Under the pieces are notes generated by a model. That model had not been told where the DNA came from. It did no database searches and saw only the letters and a list, made by a program, of their open reading frames with translations. Source: Nostocoides sp. F2B08 (lineage in GTDB: Bacteria; Actinomycetota; Actinomycetes; Actinomycetales; Dermatophilaceae). Taken from it: a stretch of DNA of 64,000 nucleotides. Positions 1 through 9,627 of the stretch are shown here, piece by piece. The DNA lies in assembly GCF_009184895.1 (NCBI RefSeq), contig NZ_WESE01000008.1, forward strand, positions 62,476 to 126,475. The letters run 5' to 3'. Position numbers and translations under genes: made by a program. Each line of letters begins with the position of its first letter. Positions within the stretch are counted from its first letter, which is position 1.

Positions 1-2426
1 AGCTCGCGCACATCGACGTCGGTCATCGGCGGGATCCGGTGCTCGACGTCGTCGAGCAGCTCGGTCGGGGCGCCCGCGATGGAGAAGGACACGACCGGCC
101 CGAAGAGAGGGTCCTCTGTGCTGCGCACCACGCAGGCGACCCCGGTGCTCGCCATCCTCTGCATGACGATCGAGCCCTTCTCCCCCGGCATCAGCTGCTC
201 GTCAAGGGACTCGTATGCGGTGCGCACCTCCTGCTCGGTCCCGAGGTCGACCCGGATGCTCATGACCGAGATCTGGTGCCGGAGCCGCTCCGCCGTGGAC
301 TTCAGGACGACCGGATAGCCGAGCTCGAGGGCCATGCGTGCCGCATCGTCCGCCGAGAGAACGCGCACGGTCCGCCACACCGGGACGCCGTAGGCCCCGA
401 GCAGCGTCGCGGCCTCGTCGCCGCTCAGGCCCCGACCCTCGGGATCATCCCCGAGGATGCCGTCGATGAGCTCCTGGACGGTGCGCTTGGCGATGCCGAT
501 CGGGGCGACCAGCTCGCCGTGGTCCGCAGACCGCCATTGCGAGTAGCGGGTCACCTGGGCGAGCGCCCGCACAGCGTCCTCCGGCATCGAGTAGACGGGG
601 ACGACCCGCGCGATGCCTTCGGCATCGCTGTACTGCAGGTCGTCGGCGCCACGGCGCATACCCATCAGCGACCCCAGGACGGGCTTGCCGTGGGTCCGCG
701 CGGCGGACCGCACGGCAGCCGCGACGGCCTCGTCCTCGGTGAGCAGTGGCGGGATGAAACAGGCCACGACCGAGTCGACGTCCGGATCGCCCGCCGCCCG
801 GTCCAGGGCCTCACGGAACTCCTCCGGGGAGGCCTCGCTGCCGATGGACACCGGTCCGTGGGTCATCTGCAGCCCCATGGTCTGGACCGCCTGGGCGGTC
901 AGGGACGAGAGCGCGTCGGAGTTGGCGACCACGGCCACTCTCGGACCTGCGGGGAGCGGCTGGCCGCAGACGAGCTGGGCGATGTCGAACAGCTGATGGG
1001 TGTTCTCTGTGCGGATGACGCCTGCCTGCCCGAAGATGGCCTGGAGCACGCTCTGGCCGAGGGGAGACTCTCGCACCTGGTGTCCCGGTGGGAGTCCGTA
1101 TGCGGTGAAGCCGCTCGCGGTGACGATCACCGGCTTGCGGGACGCCAGTTGCCGGGCGATGCGGGAGAACTTGCGAGGGTTGCCCATCGACTCGAGGTAG
1201 AGCCCGACGGCGCGAGTGCCCGCATCGTCGATCCAGTAGTGCATGAAGTCGTTGCCCGAGACGTCGGCCCGGTTGCCGGCGGACGCGAACACCGAGACTC
1301 CCAGCCCTCGGCGCGCCGCCGAGTCGAGGACCGCGATGCCGAGCGCGCCGCTCTGGGCGAACAGCCCCAGACCGCCGGACGCCGGCAGCCGCGGGGCGAT
1401 GCTGGCGTTCAGCCGGACCTCCGGGTCGAGATTGACGACCCCGAAGGAGTTCGGGCCGAGGACGCGCATGCCCGACGCGTGGGCGGTCCGGACGACTTCC
1501 GCCTGCAGCCGGGCCCCCTCGTCGCCCGACTCGGCGAAGCCGCTCGAGATGACGAGGAGCGAACGGACGCCCTTGTCGGCACACTGCTCGACGACCGACA
1601 GCATGTTGCGGGCCGGGACCGCCACGATCGCCAAGTCGACCTCGTCGGGGACGTCACCGACCCGCGGGAAGCTCGGGACGCCGAGGATCTCGGGGGCCTT
1701 GGCGTTGACGGCGGCGAGGGAGCCGGTGAATCCGTTCTCGACGATATTGCGCAGCACGAGGTGGCCGATCGCGTCCGGGTTGGTGCTTGCGCCGATCACG
1801 GCGATGGACCTCGGCGTGAGAATCGAGGACATGCTCTTGGCCTCGGCGCGGTGCTCACGCGCGGTGCGCACCGCGACCGATGCCTCGGTCTCGGCGATGT
1901 CGAAGCTCACGCTGACGATGCCGTCCTCGAACCGCCGGGTCACGTTGTAGCCCGCCTCGCTGAACACCGCGAGCATCTTGCGGTTCTGGGGCAGGACCTC
2001 AGCGACGAAGCGCGTGATGCCGTCCTCCTCCGCGATCGCGGCCAGGTGCTCGAGCATCACGGACCCGATGCCCCGGCCCTGGAAGTGGTCGCTGATGTTG
2101 AAGGCGACCTCCGCGCTCGTGGGGCTGACGCGGTCGTAGCGGCCGATGCCGACGATGTCCCCGCGCACGGTCGCGACGAGGGCGACCCGGTCGACGTAGT
2201 CGACGTGGGTGAAACGGTGCAGGTCCTTCGCCGAGAGCCGACGGAGCGGAGCGAAGAACCGCAGGTAGATGGACTCGTCCGACTGCTTGGAGTGGAACTC
2301 TTCGATCAACGGGCCGTCGGACGGCTTGATCGGACGGACGTGGGCCACGCTCCCGTCGCGGAGCACCACGTCGGCCTCCCATGACAGGGGGTAACCCGGC
2401 GGCAGCTCCTCGACCTGTGCGGTCAT
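1..2426 (-). CDS. GNAT acetyltransferase fused to ADP-forming acyl-CoA synthetase (3' end cut by window)
   Basis: The frame starts at an ATG at 2426 and runs open off the left edge, giving 808 codons. A GNAT domain occupies about residues 20-175, with the acetyl-CoA loop QGRGIG at 116-121. A CoA-binding Rossmann domain starts near residue 206 (SIAVIGAS), followed by ligase-CoA domains and the start of an ATP-grasp domain (GYPVVLKST) near the edge. This is the Pat/YfiQ class of protein lysine acetyltransferases, which in enteric bacteria acetylate and switch off acyl-CoA synthetases. Here the GNAT domain is N-terminal, the order known from Streptomyces PatA and the reverse of the enteric protein. 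It could instead be annotated as an acetate-CoA ligase; activity of the synthetase part cannot be judged because its end is missing. Confidence 0.88.
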   Translation of the reverse strand, partial: MTAQVEELPPGYPLSWEADVVLRDGSVAHVRPIKPSDGPLIEEFHSKQSDESIYLRFFAPLRRLSAKDLHRFTHVDYVDRVALVATVRGDIVGIGRYDRVSPTSAEVAFNISDHFQGRGIGSVMLEHLAAIAEEDGITRFVAEVLPQNRKMLAVFSEAGYNVTRRFEDGIVSVSFDIAETEASVAVRTAREHRAEAKSMSSILTPRSIAVIGASTNPDAIGHLVLRNIVENGFTGSLAAVNAKAPEILGVPSFPRVGDVPDEVDLAIVAVPARNMLSVVEQCADKGVRSLLVISSGFAESGDEGARLQAEVVRTAHASGMRVLGPNSFGVVNLDPEVRLNASIAPRLPASGGLGLFAQSGALGIAVLDSAARRGLGVSVFASAGNRADVSGNDFMHYWIDDAGTRAVGLYLESMGNPRKFSRIARQLASRKPVIVTASGFTAYGLPPGHQVRESPLGQSVLQAIFGQAGVIRTENTHQLFDIAQLVCGQPLPAGPRVAVVANSDALSSLTAQAVQTMGLQMTHGPVSIGSEASPEEFREALDRAAGDPDVDSVVACFIPPLLTEDEAVAAAVRSAARTHGKPVLGSLMGMRRGADDLQYSDAEGIARVVPVYSMPEDAVRALAQVTRYSQWRSADHGELVAPIGIAKRTVQELIDGILGDDPEGRGLSGDEAATLLGAYGVPVWRTVRVLSADDAARMALELGYPVVLKSTAERLRHQISVMSIRVDLGTEQEVRTAYESLDEQLMPGEKGSIVMQRMASTGVACVVRSTEDPLFGPVVSFSIAGAPTELLDDVEHRIPPMTDVDVRE

Positions 2427-2489
2427 GGGTCCAAGGATGTCACGGGACGGTTCGCCGACGGCACCAGACGGCGGTGCGATGCTGGCCGC

Positions 2490-3104
2490 ATGGACCTTTC
2501 TGACGCGGTGCGACGTCGGCGCATGTGCAGGCGCTTCGATGCCACCAGACCGGTGGCCGACGAGGTCCTCGACGACATGCTCGACCTGGCCACCAGAGCT
2601 CCCAGCGCCGGGCACACCCAGGGGTGGGAGCTGCTCGTGCTTTCCGCCCAGGCGGAGCGACGAGTCTTCTGGGACGCGACCCGCACGGACGGATACCCCG
2701 ACCGGTGGCTCGAGGGGGTCAGCGCCGCTCCCGTCCTCGTCCTCGCGCTCTCCGATCCGACGGCCTATCTGGACCGCTACGCGGAGCCCGACAAGGGGTG
2801 GCGGGATCGGTCCACGGAGCGCTGGCCCATCCCGTACTGGGACACCGACACGGCCATGTCGGTGATGATCCTGCTCCTCGCCGCGCAAGAGAGAGCACTC
2901 GGCGCCTTGTTCTTCGGTGTGCCCGGTGCCCTGCACGACCGGGTCAAGGAGGTCCTCGCGATCCCGGACCGGCTCCGTATCGTCGGGGTCGTCGCACTCG
3001 GCCACCCCGACCCGGTGCGGCCGACACCGCGCAGTCCCTCGCTCCGACGTGGTCGGCGCGGTGTCGAGCGGATGGTGCACCGCGGCCGGTTCGGCCGGCA
3101 CTGA
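2490..3104 (+). CDS. Nitroreductase family protein
   Basis: 204 residues. It opens with the family signature of an arginine-rich FMN-binding strand (RRRRMCRRF), followed by a hydrophobic helix with [11 protein letters not shown], the usual FMN/dimer-interface motif. The second half holds the helix [17 protein letters not shown] and the GALFFGVPG loop. Nitroreductase-fold enzymes use FMN and NAD(P)H to reduce nitro compounds, quinones or flavins; the substrate here cannot be predicted. The last 30 residues are basic and arginine-rich ([21 protein letters not shown]), a tail not typical of the fold. The gene stands alone between the divergent acetyltransferase and parC, with its start 63 bp from the neighbouring start, so the two probably share a promoter region. 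Confidence 0.85.
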   Translation: MDLSDAVRRRRMCRRFDATRPVADEVLDDMLDLATRAPSAGHTQGWELLVLSAQAERRVFWDATRTDGYPDRWLEGVSAAPVLVLALSDPTAYLDRYAEPDKGWRDRSTERWPIPYWDTDTAMSVMILLLAAQERALGALFFGVPGALHDRVKEVLAIPDRLRIVGVVALGHPDPVRPTPRSPSLRRGRRGVERMVHRGRFGRH

Positions 3105-3223
3105 CCCTGAGGACCGCGAACACGCAGACCGACCTGAGCCTGGACGACCTGAGCCTGTGTGAGGATGTCGGCGACCCCCGCCACGCCCGACCCGACGTCA
3201 CGCAAAGGAGCCGGCGACTCACC

Positions 3224-5680
3224 ATGGCTCGCTCCCGGACCCGTTCCACCCCTCCCGAGGACGCCTTCGAGGAGAAGATCGTCGACATCGACGTCACCGA
3301 GGAGATGAGCAACGCCTTCCTCGAGTACTCGCTGTCGGTCATCCACTCCCGGGCCCTGCCCGATGCCCGTGACGGTCTCAAACCCGTCCAGCGCCGGATC
3401 CTGTACTCGATGTCGGAGATGGGGCTTCGGCCCGACCGGGGGCACGTCAAGAGCAGCCGGATCGTCGGCGACGTCATGGGCAAGTACCACCCGCACGGCG
3501 ACTCGGCGATCTACGAGGCACTGGTGCGGATGGCGCAGGACTTCACGATGCGCCTGCCGCTGGTCGACGGTCACGGCAACTTCGGCAGCCTCGACGACGG
3601 CCCGGCCGCCAGCCGCTACACCGAGGCGCGGATGGCACCGGCGGCGCTGCTCATGGTGGGCGGCCTCGACGAGGAGACCGTCGACTTCGTCCCCAACTAC
3701 GACGACCAGCTGCTCCAGCCCGCGGTGCTGCCCACCGCATACCCCAATCTTCTCGTCAACGGCGTGACCGGGATCGCGGTCGGGATGGCGACCAACATGG
3801 CCCCGCACAACCTCGTCGAGGTCATCGGCGCGGCCCGCTACCTGCTCGACCACCCGACCTGCTCCCTCGACGACCTCATGAAGCACGTCCCCGGGCCCGA
3901 CCTGCCGTGCGGGGGCCGGATCATCGGGCTGGACGGAATCCGGGACGCCTACCTCACCGGCCGCGGCTCGTTCCGGACCCGCGCGACGACCAGGATCGAG
4001 AAGATCACCCCGCGCAAGATGGGCATCGTCGTCACCGAGCTGCCCTATCTCGTCGGGCCCGAGAAGGTCATCGACAAGGTCCGCGACGCCGTCCAGGCCA
4101 AGAAGCTCCAGGGCATCTCCGACGTCAAGGACCTCACCGACCGCAAGAACGGCCTGCGGCTGGTGTTCGAGGTCAAGAACGGCTTCCATCCCGAAGCGGT
4201 CCTCGAACAGCTCTACAAGCTGACGCCGATGGAGGAGAACTTCGGCATCAACGCCGTGGCTCTGGTCGACGGAGAGCCGCGCACGATGGGCTTGAAGGAG
4301 CTGCTCCGGGTATTCCTCGACTTCCGCATCGAGGTCGTGCGGCGTCGCACCGCATACCGGCTCGCGCGGAAGGAGACGCGCCTGCACCTCGTCGAGGGTC
4401 TGCTCGTCGCCATCCTCGACATCGACGAGGTCATCCAGCTCATCCGGTCCTCGGACGACGTCGCCACCGCGAGGCAGCGGCTCATCGACGTGTTCGACCT
4501 GACCGAGGCACAGGCCTCGTACATCCTCGACCTCCAGTTGCGCCGGCTGACCAAGTTCTCCCGCATCGAGCTCGAGAACGAGAAGAGCGACCTCGAACGC
4601 GAGATCGAGGCGCTGCGCGCGATCCTCGAGGACGAGACACTGCTCCGGAAGACCGTCGGCACCGAGCTCGCCGACGTGGCCCGCGCACACGGGACCCCGC
4701 GGCGAACCGTGCTGCTGGAGTCGGCAGCCGTCCCGGCGACCACCGCCACGTCGCTCGAGGTCGCCGACGACCCGTGCTGGGTGCTGCTCTCCTCGAGCGG
4801 TCTGCTCGCCCGGACGACGACCGATGAACCGATCCCGGGCGACGGCCCTCGCGCCAAGCACGACGCCATCGTCGGGGCGGTGCGCACGACGGCACGAGGT
4901 GAGTATGCGCTGGTCACCTCGGCCGGCCGGATGATCCGCCTCTCGGCGTTGGACCTGCCGACGCTCCCACCGACCAGCACGGCGCCGAGCCTGGCCGGGG
5001 GTGCTCCCCTGGCCGCCTACGTCGATCTCCCCCGCGGCGAGGAGCCACTCACGATCGTCTCCGTCGACTCCGGTTCCGGCGGAGTGGCCCTCGGAACCGT
5101 CGCAGGCACGGTCAAGCGCGTGACCACCGACTACCCGAGCCGTGGTGACTGGGAGGTCATCGCTCTCAAGGACGGGGACCGGGTCATCGGGGCGGCCGAG
5201 CTCGTGACGGGCACCGAGCACCTCGTCTTCATCGCCTCCGACGCGCAGCTGCTGCACTTCCCCGCGTCCGCAGTGCGTCCGCAGGGGCGCTCCGCGGCCG
5301 GTATGTCCGGCATCCGGTTGTCTGCCGGTGCGCACGTCGTCTTCTTCGGTGCGGTCGCTGAAGGTCGCGAGGCCGTGGTCGTCACGGCGAGCGGCTCAGC
5401 GGGCGCGCTGCCCGGCACCCAGCCGGGGTCGGTCAAGGTGACGCCGTTCGGCGAGTACCCCGCCAAGGGTCGGGCCACCGGAGGGGTCCGCTGTCACCGC
5501 TTCCTCAAGGGCGAGGACACCCTCGTCCTGGCGTGGGCCGGGGCGACACCCGTCAGGGCGAGCGGCGGAGGGGGGGTCGCTGTCGATCTGCCTGCGGCGA
5601 CGGGTCGGAGGGACGGCTCCGGCGTCCCTGCGACGACCGTCGTCTCGGGGATCGGCGCCTCCGTCGGCGGACCGTCCTGA
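3224..5680 (+). CDS. parC: DNA topoisomerase IV / gyrase-like subunit A
   Basis: 818 residues from ATG 3224, chosen because AAAGGAG lies at 3204-3210 and conservation begins here; the open frame continues upstream without family similarity. It is the DNA breakage-reunion subunit of a type IIA topoisomerase. The catalytic tyrosine is Tyr132 in SRYTEAR. The quinolone-resistance region ([12 protein letters not shown]) has the sensitive-type Ser94 and an acidic Glu98. The long coiled-coil tower ([17 protein letters not shown]) and a C-terminal beta-pinwheel follow. Its partner ATPase subunit is at 10777-12921 on the opposite strand. Actinobacteria with two type IIA enzymes normally carry gyrA/gyrB near dnaA, so this second pair is called ParC/ParE; that assignment rests on context and the ParE sequence type. 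Confidence 0.9.
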   Translation: MARSRTRSTPPEDAFEEKIVDIDVTEEMSNAFLEYSLSVIHSRALPDARDGLKPVQRRILYSMSEMGLRPDRGHVKSSRIVGDVMGKYHPHGDSAIYEALVRMAQDFTMRLPLVDGHGNFGSLDDGPAASRYTEARMAPAALLMVGGLDEETVDFVPNYDDQLLQPAVLPTAYPNLLVNGVTGIAVGMATNMAPHNLVEVIGAARYLLDHPTCSLDDLMKHVPGPDLPCGGRIIGLDGIRDAYLTGRGSFRTRATTRIEKITPRKMGIVVTELPYLVGPEKVIDKVRDAVQAKKLQGISDVKDLTDRKNGLRLVFEVKNGFHPEAVLEQLYKLTPMEENFGINAVALVDGEPRTMGLKELLRVFLDFRIEVVRRRTAYRLARKETRLHLVEGLLVAILDIDEVIQLIRSSDDVATARQRLIDVFDLTEAQASYILDLQLRRLTKFSRIELENEKSDLEREIEALRAILEDETLLRKTVGTELADVARAHGTPRRTVLLESAAVPATTATSLEVADDPCWVLLSSSGLLARTTTDEPIPGDGPRAKHDAIVGAVRTTARGEYALVTSAGRMIRLSALDLPTLPPTSTAPSLAGGAPLAAYVDLPRGEEPLTIVSVDSGSGGVALGTVAGTVKRVTTDYPSRGDWEVIALKDGDRVIGAAELVTGTEHLVFIASDAQLLHFPASAVRPQGRSAAGMSGIRLSAGAHVVFFGAVAEGREAVVVTASGSAGALPGTQPGSVKVTPFGEYPAKGRATGGVRCHRFLKGEDTLVLAWAGATPVRASGGGGVAVDLPAATGRRDGSGVPATTVVSGIGASVGGPS

Positions 5681-5909
5681 GGCGATCGCACCCCGTCGTC
5701 GGCGAAGCCCCGCATCGGCCCAGGTCAGGGTCCGGATTGCCGCGCAACCGACACCGGCCCACCCGCGCTCGTGTCCGGATTGTTACCTAGCCGTTGCGCG
5801 CTTTCCTTGCCGCACACGCGGTGGAAACGCTTTTATGGAGCCGTTCCCCTCAGTGCAGCGGCGGGTCCATCGGCGTTGCACCCCCTTTGAAGCAATGGAG
5901 GCAACACCC
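5681..5909. other. Intergenic region ahead of the sugar ABC operon
   Basis: This 229-bp stretch has no credible gene. It holds a LacI-type operator (annotated separately), two copies of the decamer GTCCGGATTG (5730 and 5773 areas) and the ribosome site of the binding-protein gene (GGAGG at 5897-5901, eight bases before ATG 5910). The operon promoter must lie here, but I could not fix a convincing -35/-10 pair. Confidence 0.6.
5822..5835 (+). promoter_or_regulatory. LacI-family operator
   Basis: The sequence TGGAAACGCTTTTA matches the common LacI-family half-site pattern TGnAAnCGnTTnCA at every fixed position but one, with the central CG in place. It lies 75 bp upstream of the binding-protein start, where a repressor would block the promoter or early transcript. 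The likely ligand is the LacI-family protein encoded at 9628-10677 at the end of the same cluster. No second copy was seen upstream of the regulator gene itself. Confidence 0.65.
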
Positions 5910-7292
5910 ATGGCACACCCCCGGCGCAAGCGCACCGGTGCCGCGGCATTCGTCGGCGTCGCGGCCCTCGCCCTGACCGCCTGTGGCGGCAACGGCGACT
6001 CCGACTCCGGCGACGGCGGTGACGCCGCCGCAGGCTCGTCCGAGATCGACTGCTCCGTCTACGAGCAGTTCGGTGACCTCAGCGGCACCTCGGTGAGCAC
6101 CTACTCGAGCATCCTCTCTCCCGAGAGCGACGCATACGAAGCAGCGTTCGTCCCGTTCGAGGACTGCACCGGTGTGGACGTCCAGCCCGAGTGGTCCTCG
6201 GAGTTCGAGGCGCAGATCGTCGTGCGTGTCCAGTCCGGCAACGCACCCGACATCGCCTTCTTCCCCCAGCCCGGACTGCTGCAGACGGTCGTCCGCGACA
6301 CCGGCTCTGTCCTGCCCGTGTTCGAGGAGACCGAGGCCGTCATCGACGAGAACTTCTCGGAGGACTGGAAGGCCTACGGCACCGTCGACGGGACGTACTA
6401 CGGCTTCCCGAACTCGTCCAACTCGAAGTCCTTCGTCTGGTACTCGCCGGGCGCCTTCGCCGACGCCGGCTACGAGGTTCCCGAGACGTGGGAGGACCTC
6501 ATCGCCCTCTCCGACCAGATCGTCGCGGACAACCCCGACGGCAGCGTCAAGCCGTGGTGTGCCGGCATCGGCTCCGGCGACGCCACCGGGTGGCCGGTGA
6601 CCGACTGGGTCGAGGACAAGATGCTCCGCGACCAGGGCGCCGACTACTACGACCAGTGGGTCAACCACGACGTGCCGTTCAACGCTCCCGAGTCCCTCGC
6701 GGTGTGGGAAGAGGTCGGCAGCATCCTGCGCAACGAGGAGTACGTCAACGGCGGCTTCGGCAACGTCCAGACGATCGCGTCGACGACCTTCCAGGACGGT
6801 GGCCTGCCGATCCTCGACGGCTCGTGCTTCATGTACAAGATGGCCTCGTTCTACGCCGCCAACTGGCCCGAGGGCACCAATGTCGCCGAGGACGGCGACG
6901 TCTTCGCCTTCTACTTCCCGGCCAACGAGGGCGCCACTGAGAAGCCGGTGCTCGTCGGTAGCGAGTTCCTCGCCGCGTTCGAGGACCGGCCCGAGGTCCG
7001 CGCCTTCACGACGTACCTGGCCTCGGCCGACTACGCCAACCTGCGGGCGAAGGAGGGCTTCGGCTTCGTCAGCGCGAACCTCAACCTGGACGTGAACAAC
7101 GTCGAGTCGCCGATCAGCAAGCTGGCCGCCGAGCAGTTCCAGGACCCGTCGGCGCTCATCCGCTTCGACGGAGCCGACCTCATGCCCGGCGCCGTCGGCT
7201 CGGGTTCGTTCTGGCGCGAGGCGACCGCCTGGATCGCCGAGGGCAAGGACACCCAAGACGTCCTCGACGCCATCGAGCAGTCCTGGCCGTGA
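5910..7292 (+). CDS. Sugar ABC transporter substrate-binding lipoprotein
   Basis: 460 residues. The N terminus is a lipoprotein signal: basic MAHPRRKR, a hydrophobic stretch and lipobox LTAC with Cys25 as the lipidated residue, followed by a Gly/Asp/Ser linker. The mature part is a type 1 extracellular solute-binding protein; the block SGNAPDIAFFPQPG resembles alpha-glucoside binding proteins of the AglE type. It captures an oligosaccharide at the outer face of the membrane and hands it to the two permeases encoded downstream. ATG 5910 was preferred over an ATG at 5835 because it has GGAGG at ideal spacing and gives a clean signal peptide. The sugar is inferred, not shown. Confidence 0.9.
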   Translation: MAHPRRKRTGAAAFVGVAALALTACGGNGDSDSGDGGDAAAGSSEIDCSVYEQFGDLSGTSVSTYSSILSPESDAYEAAFVPFEDCTGVDVQPEWSSEFEAQIVVRVQSGNAPDIAFFPQPGLLQTVVRDTGSVLPVFEETEAVIDENFSEDWKAYGTVDGTYYGFPNSSNSKSFVWYSPGAFADAGYEVPETWEDLIALSDQIVADNPDGSVKPWCAGIGSGDATGWPVTDWVEDKMLRDQGADYYDQWVNHDVPFNAPESLAVWEEVGSILRNEEYVNGGFGNVQTIASTTFQDGGLPILDGSCFMYKMASFYAANWPEGTNVAEDGDVFAFYFPANEGATEKPVLVGSEFLAAFEDRPEVRAFTTYLASADYANLRAKEGFGFVSANLNLDVNNVESPISKLAAEQFQDPSALIRFDGADLMPGAVGSGSFWREATAWIAEGKDTQDVLDAIEQSWP

Positions 7293-7330
7293 CCTGATGC
7301 GTCTCGCACGCACGCGATTGAAGTGAAGAC

Positions 7331-7364
7331 GGGGCTGGGGCCCTCGCGAGAGGGTCCCAGCCCC
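7331..7364 (+). terminator. Strong hairpin between binding-protein and permease genes
   Basis: GGGGCTGGG plus CCCTC pairs through a GCGA tetraloop with GAGGG and CCCAGCCCC, giving 15 continuous base pairs if one G-U pair is allowed (7340 with 7355). No T-run follows. It lies 38 bp after the binding-protein stop and 28 bp before the permease start. In importer operons such hairpins usually act as partial terminators or as 3' stabilisers that keep binding-protein mRNA above permease mRNA. Confidence 0.75.
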
Positions 7365-7392
7365 GAGTCCTAACCAGTCCTACCTCACGGAG

Positions 7393-8586
7393 GTGGCTCC
7401 GCTGTCTGACATCAAGTCTCCTGAGCGTGCCGGCGCGTCCACGGACGACGCAGAGGCCCGCGCCCAAACCACCCCGGTCAGCAAGAGTGCGCTGGCCGTG
7501 GGCATCGTCATGATCCTGGTGTTCGTCGGGGTCGTGGGGATCATCGCGGCGAGTTTCTTCAGCGCCGTACCCGAAATCAGCTGGCCCTCATTCCTCGTCG
7601 ACTCGAGCACCACTCTCGAGAAGCTCGGCCTCATGACCTTCGTGGTCCTCCTCTTCGTCGGCGTCATGGCGCTGTTGCTGTTCATGGTGGACAGCCGCAA
7701 GCGAGTGCCGAACTGGACGGTGGCGATCGCCTTCGTCGGCCCCGCTCTCGCCGCGCTGCTACTCGGACTGATCTGGCCGGGCGTCAGCACCATCATCCAG
7801 TCCTTCTACGGGCGCTCGCCATGGTCCGATCCGGAACGAAGTGAGTTCGTCGGCTTCGACAACTTCGCGACGCTGTTCACGACGTCGGAGTTCCAGGTCG
7901 TCCTGCGCAACACAATGATCTGGGTGATCCTGGTGCCGCTCGTCGCGGTCGGACTCGGGCTGCTCTACGCGGTCCTCATCGACCGGACGCGCGGCGAGGC
8001 GGTGTCCAAGGGCCTGATCTTCCTCCCCATGGCGATCTCGCTGGTGGGCGCCTCGATCATCTGGAGGTTCATCTACGAGTACCGGGCCCCTGCCCGTCCG
8101 CAGATCGGCCTCGCCAACCAGATCCTCATCTGGTTGGGACTCGATCCCTACCAGTTCCTCCTCAACAGCCCGTGGAACACGGTCTTCCTCATCGTCGTCA
8201 TGGTCTGGATCCAGACCGGATTCGCCATGACGATCATCTCTGCGGCGATCAAGGCGATCCCAGACGACATCATCGAGGCAGCTCGCCTCGACGGGGTGTC
8301 CGGCCTTCGGATGTTCCGCTACGTCACCATCCCCAGCATCCGACCCGCGCTGCTGGTCGTCTGGGTGACGATCACCATGACGACCTTGAAGGTCTTCGAC
8401 ATCGTCCGGACCATGACCGGTGGCAACTTCCAGACCAGCGTGGTGGCCAACGAGTTCTACACCCAGAGCTTCCGTCAGTTCGACTTCGGCCTCGGCGCTG
8501 CTCTGGCCGTGCTGCTCTTCGTCATCGTCATCCCGGTCGTTGTCTACCAGGTGCGCCAGCTTCGACTCTCGGAGGACATCAGATGA
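7393..8586 (+). CDS. Sugar ABC transporter permease 1 (MalF/AglF-like)
   Basis: 397 residues if translation starts at GTG 7393. That codon overlaps its own GGAGG (7389-7393), so the functional start is probably the CTG at 7402, eight bases beyond it, giving LSDIKSPERAG and 394 residues. It is an inner-membrane permease with the EAA loop IEAARLDGVSGLRMF, which docks on the ATPase. Before the usual six helices there are two additional hydrophobic segments (about residues 37-58 and 78-96). The gene follows the binding protein after a hairpin, and its stop overlaps the next start as ATGA. The sugar is unknown; the relatives that come to mind import alpha-glucosides. Confidence 0.88.
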   Translation: MAPLSDIKSPERAGASTDDAEARAQTTPVSKSALAVGIVMILVFVGVVGIIAASFFSAVPEISWPSFLVDSSTTLEKLGLMTFVVLLFVGVMALLLFMVDSRKRVPNWTVAIAFVGPALAALLLGLIWPGVSTIIQSFYGRSPWSDPERSEFVGFDNFATLFTTSEFQVVLRNTMIWVILVPLVAVGLGLLYAVLIDRTRGEAVSKGLIFLPMAISLVGASIIWRFIYEYRAPARPQIGLANQILIWLGLDPYQFLLNSPWNTVFLIVVMVWIQTGFAMTIISAAIKAIPDDIIEAARLDGVSGLRMFRYVTIPSIRPALLVVWVTITMTTLKVFDIVRTMTGGNFQTSVVANEFYTQSFRQFDFGLGAALAVLLFVIVIPVVVYQVRQLRLSEDIR

Positions 8587-9527
8587 CCACGTCGAACCCG
8601 TCTGTCCCGCCCCCCGCGGTGGAGAAGAAGCAGGCCCCGAAGGGTCCGCGCAAACTGACCAAGGCCGAGATCCGGGCGACTGAAGCCAAGACGAAGCTGA
8701 CCTCGCCGTGGGCGACTGGCATCGCGATCGTCATGGCGATCCTGTGGACGATCCCCACGTTCGGGCTCCTTGTCACCTCGATCCGGCCGCAATCCTCGAT
8801 CCAGAACAGCGGATGGTGGACCTGGTTCACCAACCCCGAGTTCACCCTGGACAACTACGACGCCGTGCTCTTCGGGAGCAGTACGGGCTTCTTGACGTAC
8901 TTCGTGAACACGGTCGTGATCACGATCCCGGCGGTCGTCATCCCGATCACCATCGCGCTGCTGGCCGCGTATGCCTTCTCGTGGATCGAGTTCCGCGGAC
9001 GCGACCTGCTGTTCGTCGCCGTGTTCGCTCTCCAGATCGTCCCGCTCCAGGTGACCCTGATCCCGCTTCTGTCGATCTACGTCGACGTGGGGCTGGCCGG
9101 CTCGTTCTGGACGGTCTGGCTCTCACACTCGATCTTCGCCCTACCCCTGGCCATCTTCATGTTCCACAACTTCATGAAGGACATCCCGCGGTCGCTGGTC
9201 GAGGCAGCCCGGGTGGACGGCGCCGGCCACGTGCGGATCTTTTTCCGCGTGCTGCTGCCGCTGCTCGTCCCCGCCATCGCCGCATTCACGGTGTTCCAGT
9301 TCCTCTGGGTCTGGAACGACCTTCTCGTGGCTCTGACCTTCGCTGGCGGCACGCCGAACGTCGCGCCGTTGACGGTCAGGCTGGCCGAGCTGTCCGGTTC
9401 ACGTGGACAGGACTGGCATCTGCTGTCCGCGGGTGCGTTCGTCGCGCTCATCGTTCCGCTGGCCATCTTCCTCTTCGGGCAGCGGTACTTCGTGCGCGGC
9501 CTTCTCGCCGGAGGCGTGAAGGGCTGA
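8583..9527 (+). CDS. Sugar ABC transporter permease 2 (MalG/AglG-like)
   Basis: 314 residues, starting at an ATG that overlaps the stop of permease 1 by four bases, so the two are translationally coupled. A Lys-rich cytoplasmic N terminus of about 45 residues precedes six membrane helices. The EAA loop VEAARVDGAGHVRIF, followed by FRVLLPLLVPA, is clear. It forms the heterodimeric channel with permease 1. No ATP-binding subunit is encoded in the cluster, so the pair must borrow one from elsewhere, as MsiK-type shared ATPases do in Streptomyces. Confidence 0.9.
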   Translation: MTTSNPSVPPPAVEKKQAPKGPRKLTKAEIRATEAKTKLTSPWATGIAIVMAILWTIPTFGLLVTSIRPQSSIQNSGWWTWFTNPEFTLDNYDAVLFGSSTGFLTYFVNTVVITIPAVVIPITIALLAAYAFSWIEFRGRDLLFVAVFALQIVPLQVTLIPLLSIYVDVGLAGSFWTVWLSHSIFALPLAIFMFHNFMKDIPRSLVEAARVDGAGHVRIFFRVLLPLLVPAIAAFTVFQFLWVWNDLLVALTFAGGTPNVAPLTVRLAELSGSRGQDWHLLSAGAFVALIVPLAIFLFGQRYFVRGLLAGGVKG

Positions 9528-9534
9528 CCGGTCA

Positions 9535-9574
9535 CCGATCTGCCCTTCGCGCCCGCGCGTGAAGGGCAGATCGG
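9535..9574 (+). terminator. Operon terminator after the permeases
   Basis: CCGATCTGCCCTTC (9535-9548) pairs perfectly with GAAGGGCAGATCGG (9561-9574); the 12-base centre can add four more pairs including one G-U. No T-run follows, which is common for actinobacterial terminators. It separates the importer genes from the LacI-family gene, which therefore probably has its own promoter. Confidence 0.8.
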
Positions 9575-9627
9575 ACGCCGACCGCTCGTGACATCCGGGT
9601 AAGTCGGGGACACCGGGAGGAGGTCTC

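Noticed and set aside
39-2384. A 781-codon plus-strand frame at the window start.
   Set aside because: It lies opposite the GNAT/acyl-CoA synthetase, whose motifs run through the whole minus-strand frame.
2777-5335. An 852-codon open frame on the minus strand opposite parC.
   Set aside because: It mirrors parC, has no recognisable motif and a composition typical of antisense frames in GC-rich DNA.
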